Assembly (NCBI GenBank): GCA_024349245.1
Contig: JALDNG010000005.1
Coordinates: 19,348,501 to 19,412,500 of the forward strand
Source of the DNA: Neodontobutis hainanensis
Lineage: Eukaryota; Chordata; Actinopteri; Gobiiformes; Odontobutidae
Length of the DNA stretch: 64,000 nt
Reading direction: 5' to 3'
Both the position numbers and the translations under genes were made by a program. The notes under the pieces are model-generated. The model worked only from the letters and a program-made list of their open reading frames with translations. It made no database searches and was not told the origin of the DNA. The first letter of the stretch is position 1. Each line of letters begins with the position of its first letter. Positions 24,091 to 36,427 of the stretch are shown here, piece after piece.

Positions 24091-25487
24091 ATGTTTTTCT
24101 AAAAGGTACTGGTGGCAGGCCATGACTTTGATTCAGTCAGCTACAGTCAGTTTCACTGTGTGTGGATAGGAGCTTAACATGAATGAAACATAACAGGATT
24201 AAGGAATATTTTGTTATCAAAGCCTCATTATCTCAGAGTGTGTCAAAGGATCCACTTGGTCTGGAGTGCAAGCATGAAAAGACTCTCTCATAGGTCACCA
24301 CATACACTGAAGAGACATCATTCCTCAGACATCAAGAGGACTTTACCCAAGGCTAAAGAACATTATCTCTTAGACCGAAGCTAAGGCAAATCCAGTGACT
24401 GATCTGGGCTGTGGGCCCCTTCAGGCGCCCTGATGTTTTAGTCTCTAAAAAGCACTTATCATTGAGCCTGTGAAGATTGTGAGGCCTGACAGTTTGATGG
24501 GAAGTGATAACTCTAACTGCATTTTGACACTAACCCAGACAAAGGCATACCCGGTTTATTTGGATTCCTGTTCCGCTCGTATCAATTGTATGAAAACAGT
24601 CTAAGCGGCCGCCAAAGAGAATGATACAGTGTCGGTTTGTTGTCTTTAACTCCCGTAACACTTAAGAGCTTCCCTCCAGCTCCATCTCTCACTAAAATAT
24701 TAATTATGTTTGACAGCTGTTTTAGCTGCAACAACAAATGCGGTTTGGGAAAGCGCATAAACTGGAGCCCGGATTGGCTTCGATGAGAAGCAACTGTTAT
24801 GGACAAAGAAGAGTGGAATTGAGTTGACACAATGTGTAACCAGCCTCATTAAAAGAGTGTTTACTGGAGTGAAGCTCCAACCTGCTGCGCTGTATGTCAG
24901 CTCTCATCTACCTCCAGGAGTGTGCTTTTCAGAACCATGCCACAGATAAACAAGGCTTTTCTCATTTCTTGGGCATGTCATTTAACAATGTACGGTTGGT
25001 ATTTTAGAACATCTGCTTTTATTGCACTGCAGCAAGGGTCTGACGTTCACTTTATCCATCCATCCCAGTGGAACATGTCTGGACCCACAGCTCATGACCA
25101 TAGGTGAGAGTAGGAACGTAGATCGACCGGTAAATCGAGAGCTTTGCCTTACAGCTCAGCTCCTTCTTCATCACAACAGACTTGTACATCAACTGCATCA
25201 CTCCAGAAGCTGCATCAATCCGCCTAGCAAAGGAATATTCAGGAAGGTCTCTTCAGATTAATGAAAAAGCAAATAGATTGATTCAGACTTCCTCTTCCAC
25301 AGACTTTGTACAGTCTTATGTCAGTCTGGAACAAGTTCTTGTGTCGTTCTGTCCTGCACCTCACTGACCTCAGACGTTCACTGGCTGCTCTCTCTGGTTC
25401 AAAAGCCCAGTGCAGGGGATTCATGTTGATCAATATATCATCTGTCCTGATGTGTGTCTGTTGTTCCACTGTTTCAACCAGATATGC

Positions 25488-25520
25488 TCTGTGGAGGTTC
25501 TCAGTCATCCAGGACATAAA
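25488..25520 (+). repeat. Penelope-like repeat, minimal fragment
   Basis: TGTGGAGGTTCTCAGTCATC followed by CAGGACAT is the conserved left end of the family at 5551 and 11371. Nothing else of the element is present. Confidence 0.5.
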
Positions 25521-25644
25521 GAAAATTAATCAAGAAACCTACCTCTAAATGTTGTGTGATGTGCTGGTTTATTGTATCACTGTACAAATTCAATTAAAAC
25601 ATTATTTTTCATTTGACAAAAGACATTAGTTCAAAGGAACAGCT

Positions 25645-25900
25645 CATGTGAGATGTTTTGGAGCCAAAGTTGTCGAAGACAGGTTGAGATGGTTCGAACA
25701 TATTCAGAAGAGGGACAGTGAATATACAGTATTGTCCAAAGTATGCTGAGTTTAGAGCTGCCAAGCAGGAGGCAGAGAGGAAGATTGAATAGGAGGTTTA
25801 TGGATGTGGTGAAGGAGGACAGGAAGGTAGTTAACCTGAGAGAAGAGGATCTGGAGGCAGATGTCCATACTTATTAGAGGGGTTAGAGAAGCTGGAGTGA
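25645..25900 (+). pseudogene. non-LTR reverse transcriptase, C-terminal remnant
   Basis: Two in-frame pieces on the plus strand, DRLRWFEHIQKRDSEY and, after a frameshift, RRFMDVVKEDRKVVNLREED followed by LEAD. Intact relatives read WFGHVQRRDS...RRFMDVVKEDM, the tail of fish LINE reverse transcriptases. The piece between them is shifted and contains stops. No polymerase domain remains. Confidence 0.7.
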
Positions 25901-28900
25901 GAAGATGAATATACAACAATTTAACATGGTAACAAAGTAAACAACAGCACTAAGCTATGAGTAAGTGTGAAAGTACATGCTGTTTATGCTATGTCAACAT
26001 CAAATGTGCAGTTTTTCTTATGTGAGAGATCAGAACAGGTCTAACACAATCAACTGACATACAAGTCCAGTCAGCAACAGGGTGACATAAAAGTGTCAAA
26101 GACAATGCTTACTATGTATTTCTAACCATAACTGTTAGATGTCTGCAGCTTTTCTCGAGTTCGCATTTAAAATTCATCTCTAGAGTGCTATAATTAATAA
26201 TATAATTTTTTTGTGTCAGTAGGCTATGAGGCAAAGATGGCCTAGGGACAGGAAATCCATTTGGAGCTGAACAAGTCATTAAGTAGTCAGCAGGTTAGTG
26301 TCAAAGGTCAAGCCTCACGCCTGGTTGCCTTTCCACGTCACCATTAAAAGTTTTACCAGTTTAACATGGATCTAACACGCATTACCTCCAGACAATTGGC
26401 TGCACTGATAGCACACAGAGTTAGCGTCTGCTTTAACAAACGCTGCTCACTCCAGTTAGAGTGAATCATTCTGGACGGAAGATGCATTCACTGTCAACAT
26501 TCTGCCACGTGCTCCTGAGAGGGACTAGTTTACTGTGTCTTTTGTGATTAAGGGCATGAACATGGGCTTTTTAGATAATCCCTCTCTGTCAGCGCCGTCA
26601 GCCGGAAACACACCAACACCGCCCCATCCACTCAGTCGCTTATGAGCATACGCCAGTCATTTCAAGAGGACCCACTACAAAGCCCCCTGAGGAATGAGCT
26701 GAAGGGGAATGGCCACCTGCTTTAGGCTTTTCGGTGAGCGCCAGCCAGGTTTCCTCGCATCTGCAGCAGACAGGCCCCGTAGCAACACGACACACCGCCG
26801 GCGAGGCCACAAAAGGATTTCTATTTGCGGGGCCGGCGGAGGAGTCAGACCCTGGAGAGCACCTGATTCATTTCTACTTGAGGGCTATTAATCTTTTCAA
26901 GCACCAGAATCACTTTGCCTCTCAGGAATGGGAGAGGAGATTGAGTTTTCTATTACAATCAACGAGCGGCAGCGTGTGTGTGTGTCTGGTGGACGGGGCA
27001 GCGGCCACACTGTCCTTGCAGCTGCCTTTCTCATCTAAAACAAAAACTAGAACACGGGGTCCATTATTATTAGTGAGATCGTGATTTTTCTAGGTCACAG
27101 TAAAGGCACTGCTGTAATACAGATCTTTTATATGACTGATGCAAATGGATGACTTCATGGGATTTCTTAATTCTATTAAAGTTCTCCACTCTCTATGGTC
27201 ACTGTGTTTTTGGTCTATAGGACAAAAGCCTGTTTCTGTTCAACTGTGGTTTATTGTGGAGCTATTTTATTTTAATCCCCGAGATCCCTAAATGTATGGT
27301 AGTCTATTCATGTTACACCACAGCTGCTGTACTTTGCACTGACTAACTTATTTTGTAAATACATTTATATCTAAAAGTGTCTATTTTTATTTTATATACA
27401 CTATTTTATTTTTATATTGTGATTAATGCGCAAAAATTGATATCCATTTATTCATAACTAAACAGTTTAAAGTAAAGTTGAAACGGCTGCAGAGAGTATG
27501 AAGCTTGTCACTAAGGCCCCTGAAGGACCAAGTGTGGGTGTGAAAGTCCGGGTTGGGTTCACACATTCAGGTCGGGTTCGCACATTCAGGTCAACGTGAT
27601 ACGACCGGTGCGGATCTGAGTGAATGTGTGAAAGTGTTAGTTGAAGCTGTACTGTATTAAAATCTGTTTATCACTATGGCTCCTGCTGTGTTTCATGTAC
27701 GTTTTTCAATCAGTGCTCATACCTCGCCATCACAGGGCAACAGCTGTTAGTGTCTGAACCAGAAAATAGCCAAGCTGAAAGGATAATGGTCGTTTTCCTT
27801 CCCCCCCATCTCGTAACACGATCATCTTACCTTGCTGTTCACTCTGCTGGTCCCTTCACGTGGCCTCCTTGGGGCTGGGTTTTCTGAGGTTTAAAGCGGA
27901 CTTTTTGTTGGATACTTAGTAAATGGTACTTATCTAACATCAGAAAGGTGTACAGAAGTACAGAAGTACAGAACAGAAGTAGTGTAGCAAGTCTTAGTGA
28001 AGGAGTCTGGAAGGGTATCTTTGCTTGACACCAAAAATACCACTTTTGTCATTCCATACAACCCTGCTCTGAAATTATACAGGGCCACTTTCTGTGAATG
28101 ATGACAACCTTTTCATATCACACAGCCTTCAAATAACTTTGAGGATACATTTTTCAACTATTGAGGAATGATTATTTTGATATAACTAGTTTAACTACAA
28201 GTTAATTGGAATTATATTTTAATATAAAAACCCATTAGTGTGCAAGTCAGCTTTGGCAACGTAATGGTAATGCTGAAAAGATGATCTCCGACTAGACCCA
28301 TTAGTCAAGTTTCTTAGCCCCCTGAGGGTCACAGGGCATGCACTACATGAGTAAAGGGCTGATTAATCAGAGTTAAGAAAAAAAAGAGCATGGACATCAC
28401 ATTAATTACAAGCTCGTATAATTTATCAGCTCTGTTCAGTACACCTCAGCCTAGACTCTTGAAAAATGTCTGTTGGAGGAGTATTAATTGCAGAAAAAGT
28501 AAGTGAACTGTGTCTGCGCTGGGGCTCCGCTAAGTCTGCACTAATGGAGGAGTATGGAGGCCACTTTAAAATGAAAAACGGCAACCCAGCCCAGTGTCAC
28601 TTAATCAATGCGGAACCCCAGCGGGCAGACGAAAGCAGCGCCTGCGGGGGCTGTCCAGTCCCCAGACTCATGTCCCTGCCACAAAGGGGGTTTTAAATGG
28701 GCCGACTTTCAGTGCGTAACTCATCTCAGTAAGAGATGATGGTGCACGCTCCCAGGAGGCTGCCGTGTGGAGCCTGTGTCTTCTTGGGAGGTGCTTAACA
28801 ACATCATCCATCTCCATAACAGTGTTCTACAGACGCCACCATCCTGAGGAGTCATCATCACCGCCGGCTCTTCTGCTGCTGCAGGAAGAATAGAAGTTGC

Positions 28901-29307
28901 CTTGGAAAAGCCCACAGCAACTGTGTGGTAACAGCTGATCCATCACTACCTCACAGAGATATGAGCGACTGGAAAATGAGTCTAGAATGCATCCTGACAG
29001 GTATGACAGAGGTGGCTTGTGTTGCGTGTGAGTACGTCATTGAGGTGGGGGTGTCCACACAGCAAGTGGCCATTAATAAAGGAATTTGCATAAAAGAGAG
29101 AACATGAGAGAAAGTTGTACCCCAGATATTTAAGATTGACCAATTGACTGATAACAATCCGACAGCCAGAAGTGAACGCTTGCTGCATATTAATAACTCC
29201 TATTATGTACACAATTTAATCCATCCGTTACAAGCGTTATTATTAACTCTGGTCTTATGTAAAACGACCTGTAGGGGGAGAAAGACAGAGGTAAGAAGAG
29301 TCTAGCA

Positions 29308-29790
29308 CAGGGGTGCCCAAAGTGGGGCCCGGGGGCCCAAATTTGGCTCCCTAAGGGATTTGATTTGGCTTGCCAGAGGTCATCATGTTTTGTTACTCAA
29401 AAAGCATACCAACTACTGCTTTAATCTGCAATGACAGTGGAGCATACTTGACCATTGGTAATGACCTATTCCACTTAAGAAACAAATATATACTCCAGAA
29501 ACAGTCTACTGCCCTCACTCATGGGCTTCACATTAACTTTGAAGATTGAAGGGTCTTAACAATGAAAACCCAGGTAATTATAAGGCAATTCAATAGGTTT
29601 GTGCACATCTGCAAACTTTGTAAGTTCACAATTAGTTCTATATTGAAGGATTTTTGAAAGCTCTGTGTCAAACAGCTTAAGTTTGCGGGCTTCCAATTAG
29701 GCACTACCTTGTCAGAACAAAATGAAGGCCCCGTGGCCCACTTATTAATTTCTGTTTTGGCCCTCTGAGGGAAAATGTTTGAGCACCCCA
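29308..29790. mobile_element. hAT-type MITE (Charlie-like)
   Basis: Left end CAGGGGTGCCCAAAGTGGGG, right end GGAAAATGTTTGAGCACCCC, which are imperfect inverted repeats. GTCTAGCA before and ATCTAGAG after share TCTAG and may be a worn 8-bp target duplication. The interior has GGCCCG, GGGGGCCC and TGGCCCTCTGAGGG, typical of hAT Charlie-like elements. No intact transposase. Confidence 0.65.
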
Positions 29791-29798
29791 ATCTAGAG

Positions 29799-29840
29799 CA
29801 GTGCTTCTCAAACTTTTTTTGCCATGCCCCCACCTTTGGA
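29799..29840 (+). repeat. second hAT terminus, directly adjacent
   Basis: CAGTGCTTCTCAAACTTTTT followed by TTGCCATGCCCCC is a typical hAT end. It begins 9 bp after the end of the preceding MITE. No matching right terminus was found downstream, so its extent is unknown. Confidence 0.45.
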
Positions 29841-30800
29841 TGGAAATAATCCGAGCCGTGAATAAAATTGGTTGTATTTGTCCTTTGTAATGTGAGCACA
29901 ATAGAGAGTACGGAGAGCCAGCCATAGTTAGAACATAAAATCAAGAGTTATCAAGGCCAGAGATAAGCTTATAGTAGCTAAAATGTTTTTTTCGGGGTTT
30001 AATTTATGCACAACTAGGCATGGAATAATATGAGACAATAACATTTCCCTGTATGCTAACTTTGATTGAAGAATAATGTTAATGAAAACATTGTTCCGTA
30101 CTTTCTGCTCCTGTCTTATTAGCTCGTTTTACAAAAATGGTATGTCACAGAATTTGTCTCACCCTGATTATGACATGTCGAATCCATGTTATAACTAAAG
30201 TAAAACTGAAGGGATAATCTTTTTTCCGGTAAGCCTTTGGTCTAAAAGGAACTCGCAATTTCAAGTCAGCTTGTTCCCTGGCGCTTGCTCTTGCTCAGAC
30301 TGGGGCTGGTTCCCCAGATTAGGACTTCGCTGAGAGTCTTTTACCAAACCCTACGTTATTTATAACAACAACTCTACTTCAGAAAGCAGAACTATCAAAT
30401 GAAATAAAAACGAAGCTCTGGAATGGAATAAAAAAAATGTGGTCACAGCTGATAAGTGGATGGATTGGCGACAGAGCTGGCCGCAGAGTCTGTTGGATAG
30501 CACCGGCCCAGTGCTGCTGTATCCGGAGGCTGCCTCTGGCCCCGGGGTGTTCTTATCTCTCAAACAAACAGCCCCCGCGCCGCAGCCTCGCGTACCTCAT
30601 CTATCTGCCTGACATGTGCTTCCCTGTTTGTTTTCTCTTGCCTCTGAGTCGCAGCCGATGATATTGAGCTGTGTCGACGGCGCTCCTCCATTCATGTCAG
30701 ACGAATCAATCACGCCTGTGCGCTCTTGCAGACCCGTTTAGTCTTTTCCACTTCAATCAGCACCGGGACCTTTAGGAAGAGGTTAGTGCTTTTCCTTCCA

Positions 30801-30806
30801 TTTATT
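30801..30806 (-). promoter_or_regulatory. alternative shq1 poly(A) signal (AATAAA)
   Basis: Canonical AATAAA on the minus strand, about 480 nt beyond the shq1 stop. It is the first perfect hexamer in that direction, and the nearer ATTAAA at 30996 competes with it. No expression data are available here. Confidence 0.3.
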
Positions 30807-30995
30807 AGGAAAAGAATAGCTCTCTCCAAAGTAGCTCTGCCAGACACTGGAGCGGAGTGAAGAAGACAAATATTTGTCAGCTGCTTGGAAAGCTATTACT
30901 GCATTGATTGTTGGATACATTAATGATTACAATAGTTCTTTTACAAGTTTCAGAAAGATTCTCTATAAAGTCTGTACAGGATTAACTGAAATAGA

Positions 30996-31001
30996 TTTAA
31001 T
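30996..31001 (-). promoter_or_regulatory. possible shq1 poly(A) signal (ATTAAA)
   Basis: Reading the minus strand past the shq1 stop, the first hexamer of poly(A)-signal type is ATTAAA about 285 nt downstream. A canonical AATAAA follows at 30801-30806, about 480 nt after the stop. Either could end the 3' UTR; no other AATAAA was seen closer. This rests on motif and position only. Confidence 0.35.
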
Positions 31002-31284
31002 GAGCTGCCAAGAACAGCCAAGAAATAATTCATGCAACATCAAACGGTGCGCTCAGGAGCTGAAGAATCCAAATCACATTATGCAAGGCAGTACAACATA
31101 AAAGAAAACTTTTAGCACACAAAAAGATTTAACAGAATGAGAAATTTGCATAACTGAACAATGTTTTACAAGTAGATTTTTTATGAAAAATACATTCATT
31201 ATAGAAATTACTGAAGCTTGAAACAGTATACATTTTCTAACTGACTTGCATCTTCAGTTCAAAATCCAGATCCAAAAACATATT

Positions 31285-31885
31285 TCACTGATCATCTGAA
31301 TCACTCCTGTCATAGTTTTCCTGGACGATAAGAAAAGGATTCTTGCGTGGGCTCAGCTCAAGTAAAGTCCGAGTGCTGCAGTTCCCTGCTGTGTTCTCAC
31401 TTTTGGCTGCAGCATTGTTGGTATGCGAAGACTCTTCCTGTTTGACGCAGCTGGAATGCGGCTCCTGAGTGACTGTCAGCTCCCGCAGCTCTTGGATCAG
31501 CTGCTGAGAGTCTTGTGAGCATGTGGGTTGGGCGCCGGTTTCCTTCCCGGCTGTCAGAAGAGTGTTAGTGTGCTCTTGGGGGATGTTGCAGCCAGTGGAG
31601 GTGGGCTGGGGAGGGCTGTGCTGACGTATCTCCCCTCCTTCGTTGGCTTCTGTGCAGCATTCAGCCTCAGACTCCTCGCTCTCAGACGGCTCGCTGCTGT
31701 CACTGGAAGAGCAGCTGTTGCTCCTGCTGTTGCCGTGGGATACAGCAGCGCTCCGGGATGGCGCTTCCTTCTCTTCTTGAACCATCATTGCTGCTTTCTC
31801 GAGCACCTCAAGCTCAAGCTCCAAATCGTTTTTCAGTAGGGAAGACTTTTGTAATGAAGTGGCTAGGGCTGTCACCTTCTTGGAC
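31285..31885 (-). CDS. shq1: shq1 terminal exon: end of SHQ1 domain and acidic serine-rich tail
   Basis: 601-bp terminal exon: one base completing the split lysine codon, 199 codons and a TGA stop. The acceptor is TTATCTTTACAG; the ATG of the longer ORF in this frame (at 31905) is intronic. The first 35 or so residues (SKKVTALATSLQKS, then LELELEVLEKAA and VQEE) correspond to the end of the conserved SHQ1 domain, where human has SKKLAALTEALKEV and LELEELEAAALLVQEEE. After that the protein becomes low complexity: a Ser run mixed with Asp/Glu at about residues 60-95, then a Gln/Thr/Ser-rich linker and an acidic C-terminus ending SDSDDQ. The tail is expected to be disordered. It resembles human SHQ1 in composition rather than sequence. 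The tail may vary between species, but the frame is clearly maintained. Confidence 0.94.
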
Positions 31886-33994
31886 CTGTAAAGATAAGGA
31901 AGCATGTGATTAACAAGTTTAAGAAGTGTTCATTCTCTACAGGGAAAAATGGACTTGTGTACAACTTGAGGAGCCTATTTCACACATGGACTATTTCACT
32001 CTGGATATTTGCAGTATTTTTACACCATTACCTTTTGGGAATAAACGAAGGTTGGAAAAGACATGATGGAAGCAAGACTGAAATAGCCATGTGTGGCATT
32101 TTGGAAAAGCCAGGACATACTACGGATGCATGTTAGCCTGGCCAGCCATATCCACTGACTTTTCTCTAGAATCCCTTCCCTTCACATCAATTTCCACTCT
32201 GTAATTTTATCTCAAATGTGGCTGCTTTAAGCCTGTGTCTGTTGGTTCTGCCCCCTTACAATCCGACTTGAATTCAGAGACCAGACTAATTGTACAGAAC
32301 AGAGCAAGAATTTGGAAGGCTAGGTTAATGGCATAACAGGTATGAAAGAAAGAAAAGAAAATAATAAAAAAATGAATGAGACGGGTCTGTTTTGATTGAG
32401 ATTTCCAGGCTAAACTGACACTGGACCGATGCAATTTGAAAATCATACAATGATTCAAAGAAAGAAAGTATCACATAAAGCCCATAAACTATTATGAGTG
32501 GTCAGGTAGAGTTGATTCAGTTGGAAATGGGTTTGAATTGTAGAGGTTCCAGACCTACTTTGGTAAAATTGTGAATAGGTCTGGCTGGCTATGCTACCGT
32601 TTGTGTTGATGTGATGCAAATTTTGTGCAGTTAAGTTTAAATTTCAACACTTTTTTGGTGTTATTTATTCCTTCTGCTGTTAGGTCAAATTTTGTTTTGT
32701 TATTCTGTAACAATATGCAGGTGTTTTTTATTACATAATAAAAATCAATACTCATAAGGAAGATATCCTTAGTATTTTACACTTATGGTTCTCTCGTAAC
32801 ATGGAGATGAGTCTTTTTGAACACATTTTTAAAGAGCCATTTTTCCAATGTAAACGGGTTGTTGTGAATATAGACTTGGTAGTTACGCGCTACTCACTAG
32901 GAAGTTGTAGCATGGATCTGGCAAATAAAAGAAAGTACCGTTAACATGAGCAATAACTGTATACATCTTCAATAATGTTCCAACCAGGATATGTTTTTTT
33001 ATTGCCATACACAGTAAGAGTAAATTGGGCACAGACAGAAATGAGAAGGCTAATGATGGACCAAATTACTGCAAATATTGAAATCTCTCTAAAAAGGGCT
33101 ATCAATGGAAAGTACAGACTCCACTGGTGCCCAACCCACACTGACTCTGACTGGCTCTGCGTACTAAAGACATAGCCGCAGGATAACCATCGACAAATCT
33201 AATCCCCATTAACAAAACCCCATTCTCATCTGAATGTTAAGTAGACGACCATTTGCGTATAGAGCTCAATGAAATATGGAAATATGGATGTTTAATAATG
33301 TAGGAAGATGAGCGTGGCCGATACGTGCCGCTCAGGCGCTCTCCTTCCCTGCCGCTGCTCTCCTGCGAGGGTTGATAAGAGAAAGGATTATAGCATGTGA
33401 ACGAGGCCCTCCTTTGCCTCGGGCCGTTCAGAGAAACACATATCTACACTCAGGATAAACCCACACTATTGCTACGGGCGACATAAGAGAGTATAGGTTG
33501 AGAGAATCATCAAGCATGAGAGCTACTGTGTATGTAAGAATCCTGACTTAAGAAACTGTAATCAATAACACACAATCGTTTCATAAACAGATTTTAAATG
33601 TTCCCTATAGCAAAAGTGACATATGGCTTTTGGAGATATTTTTATGTTATCCTTAGAAAGATTATTAAGGCCCATTCTTTTATCAATTATTTATTATTTA
33701 AAGTATTCTGATGTAACAAAGACATGCACAAGTAAACACGCAAACGTTACTTTAAACTCCAATCAGAGATTTTCTACTAAATTGACATACTGAATTGAAC
33801 ATTTAGAATATTTTGTTTTACCGTTTGGATTGTGCTAATCCCGACTCTGCAGTTGTCTGCATATCCTAGCAGTTGTATACGCTTGCGGGTTTCACACCTA
33901 CATTGTTTGGTCCGGACATTCAGACTTTCCCATTTGGTTCCAATCCAGCAAACAGCAAAAAGAGGTGGTATATGTAGGATAACGGTCGAATTTG

Positions 33995-33998
<4 letters not shown>

Positions 33999-34046
<48 letters not shown>
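33999..34046. repeat. poly-A plus TA microsatellite
   Basis: Eighteen A followed by a pure TA run of about 30 bp. A short run of A continues after it. Intronic. Confidence 0.95.
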
Positions 34047-34050
<4 letters not shown>

Positions 34051-34129
34051 CAACTTTAAGATAAGGGGTGAACTTACACAATTCCTCATCTTACCCCACT
34101 CTCCCATATGTATACAAGTCATTTTGTCT

Positions 34130-34262
34130 CCAATTCCAAGAGACTTTATCATTTTTTATACATTAATTGATGAAGTTTCTTGGAATTAGCTACAAAACAA
34201 CTTCACCTTGAAAACCAGATGCCAGAGTCCAGATGCTTTTGCTTTAACCTTTTCTTTGATTG
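34130..34262. mobile_element. Penelope-like repeat fragment
   Basis: Contains CCAATTCCAAGAGACTTTAT, TTTCTTGGAATTAG, CTTCACCTTGAAAAC and ends GTCCAGATGCTTTTGCTTTA, ACCTTTTCTT. These are the same ordered words as the right half of 11371-11700. Confidence 0.6.
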
Positions 34263-35822
34263 CAGTTATTTGTTTTGTTTGTATGTATGTGAGTGTCATT
34301 GTATAAAGTGTGAATTGAGAAAGACCAAATAAGAATTGAAACGTCAATAAAAAACATACAGCTATATTATAAGTGTGAGGGTGTGGCCTCTTTTCTCTAA
34401 TTTGCTTTAACATAGATGTATGCACTTAACACATGAATTTCATTCAACACTGATCTGTATTTATCCTTGAGATGTACAAAGGCACTTTTATACTCAATAC
34501 TCTTTTCATCTTTATCATCTTGCTAAGTAATTACAAGGACAAACCCTTATTTCAAAATATACTAGGACAGTTGGAATGGTCACAAAAGTCCTAAAATCAG
34601 TTGATATTTTTAACATTGTGTAACAACTGGAACAGAGAGAGGCTCTTAAGTGCAATGAAGTGACAGAAGCCCAAAGATTAAGATAAAGAGAACATCCTCA
34701 TAAAACAACACATTCAACAATATCACTGTCTTGTAGATCTGCTTTTATAGATCTGCCACAGAGGACACAACACTGGTTGAACGGGGAAACGGCATTTTAT
34801 TGCTGATGAATGTCCTCCTACAAGGCCCTTATTTGTGTAAAACCTTCAGATTGTCGGGGAGTGGGGGCTTGACATTATTCATGCTAGGGATGTCTGCCAA
34901 AAACTTTGAGTGTTAGCTATTTGTACCCGTGGTGCGTTTGGGGAGGGTGTGCTGCCCCCATTGCCATGGTGATTACGAGTTGACCTCCATGGGTCACTGC
35001 GATTCAGACTATTGGAGGCTAGGATAAAGTGTGTGCATAAAGACGCAGGCGTTTTAGAAGGGGGCATGTGTGGGGGGGGTTACTCTTACCATTCATGTTT
35101 TTCACACTCAGCTCCCACTTCCCTCTTTGGCCCAATTAACCCACTGCTGAGAACCAAGATGTCTCCTCATTACTGCCTGGTCCTAATGAGCCCCCTGTTC
35201 TGGTGAGTCAAGTGTTTGTTGACGCTGCATGTAGGGGCCGTGCATTCATTTAGGAACCCTAATAGGGACTGTGTAAACAGATCTTATAGCGGCGGCGCAT
35301 TATATGGATGCATTCCATCTTTGAAACACAAAAGGGGAAAGTGTTTGAGGCAAGGCTGGGGGTGCACACATGGAAAGCCCATTCCTTTCAATGTAATCCA
35401 TGAATGTTTTAGCTGCTCTGCATCACAATGTGGCCCATGTGAAAACAGTAGCCAAGGTCAGTTTCCTCCCAGAATGCAACGGAAGAGAGGAGAGAACCCC
35501 CCATCGTGTTCCAAAAACTGTTTTGCCATGGAGCAGTAACAGTTGAAACACAGAGGCCTCATTAATTTGAATGGGACTGCTGCATTCAGATGCATGATAA
35601 AGCATCATCTCCAAAAGCTGCAGAGTTGGCTAATCACACACTTCCTTTTAATGTTAAACTGTATCTACTCGGGCCTGCTTTACATCTGTGCAACAAATGA
35701 GCCTGCAATACTCTCTCTGGATCAGGATAAATCTTTAGATACCAGTTTAATTCACACCAGAATTAGCATGCATGCATCTAAACTATTTCTTGGCGCCGTT
35801 TCTTCCCACTGTTAGAAACAAC

Positions 35823-35851
35823 ATCATCATGATCATTATCATCATCATCTC
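35823..35851. repeat. ATC/CAT imperfect microsatellite
   Basis: CATCATCATGATCATTATCATCATCATC, an imperfect trinucleotide run in the last shq1 intron. Confidence 0.75.
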
Positions 35852-35929
35852 GTGAAAATATTAGCACATTAACCACCATTGCTGTGAAAAGGCCGGCTCA
35901 TTTGTCCACCAGCTTTGTGTTGTAAACAC

Positions 35930-36340
35930 CAGAAGTGGGTAGTTACTCCATACAGTTACTTAAGTAACCTTTTGGAAAAAAATTACTTACTTTTATTTGA
36001 CTGAATACTGGAACTACTTAAGAGTAGTTTTACTGCATCATACTTATTACTTTTTCGCGACTCTTTTTTTGAAGAAGAAATGCTACTCTTACTCAGTTAC
36101 ATTGGGCTCACTTTTATTTTTACCATTTATCACACATATTCTATGCTTTACTTTTACCTCCGGTGGATCTACCACATGACCGTGTTTCACCAATCAGACG
36201 TAGCCCTGCAGTCACATGACCAGCGCTGCAGTAAAACACAGCTTTGAGCACATTTGTTTACATTTGCAACAAAAACTTACGCCACATGGCTCATTTTCAT
36301 AAATTCAAAAACGACCTTCACTAGTCTTTAACGCTAATTT
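35930..36340 (+). mobile_element. hAT MITE, left end CAGAAGTGGGTAGT
   Basis: Starts CAGAAGTGGGTAGTTACTCC, followed by TACTTAAGTAACCTTTTGG, AGTAGTTTTACTGCATCATA and CTTTTACCTCCGG. This is a familiar nonautonomous hAT family in fish. The right terminus could not be fixed; the end given is where recognisable text fades, before a short minisatellite. Confidence 0.6.
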
Positions 36341-36379
36341 TTAAAAATGGAAAAGATGTAGCTTTTGTGTATTATTTGG

Positions 36380-36427
36380 CCAGACCAGGACCAGACCAAG
36401 ACCAGACCAGAACAGGACCAGGTCATG
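36380..36427 (+). repeat. CCAGGACCAGAC minisatellite
   Basis: Imperfect tandem copies of a 5- to 6-bp unit (CCAGA / CCAGGA) immediately before the SINE at 36428. It may have grown at the junction of the two elements. Confidence 0.8.

Larger units (their letters stand above)
23411..29299. other. intergenic DNA, no gene; candidate regulatory islands and retroelement pieces
   Basis: No supported gene. Candidate conserved noncoding stretches: 24580-24830 (contains TTAATTATGTTTGACAGCTG, i.e. TAAT, TGACAG and an E-box), 26570-27070 and 28440-28720 (GC/CpG-richer, transposon-free). Small tandem units: a 19-bp unit twice at 27552-27589 and CAGAAGTA repeats at 27951-27981. A LINE tail lies at 25645-25900. 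Confidence 0.5.
29950..31284. other. 3' flank of shq1; candidate regulatory island
   Basis: Contains the expected 3' UTR of shq1 (minus strand, 31284 downwards). A GC/CpG-richer transposon-free stretch lies at about 30450-30780. No other gene was seen. ORFs here are short and unrecognised. Confidence 0.5.

Noticed and set aside
1..31284. RYBP exons expected near the shq1 3' side by tetrapod gene order
   Set aside because: I looked for the conserved N-terminal zinc-finger exon and saw none; the gene, if syntenic, lies beyond the left edge.
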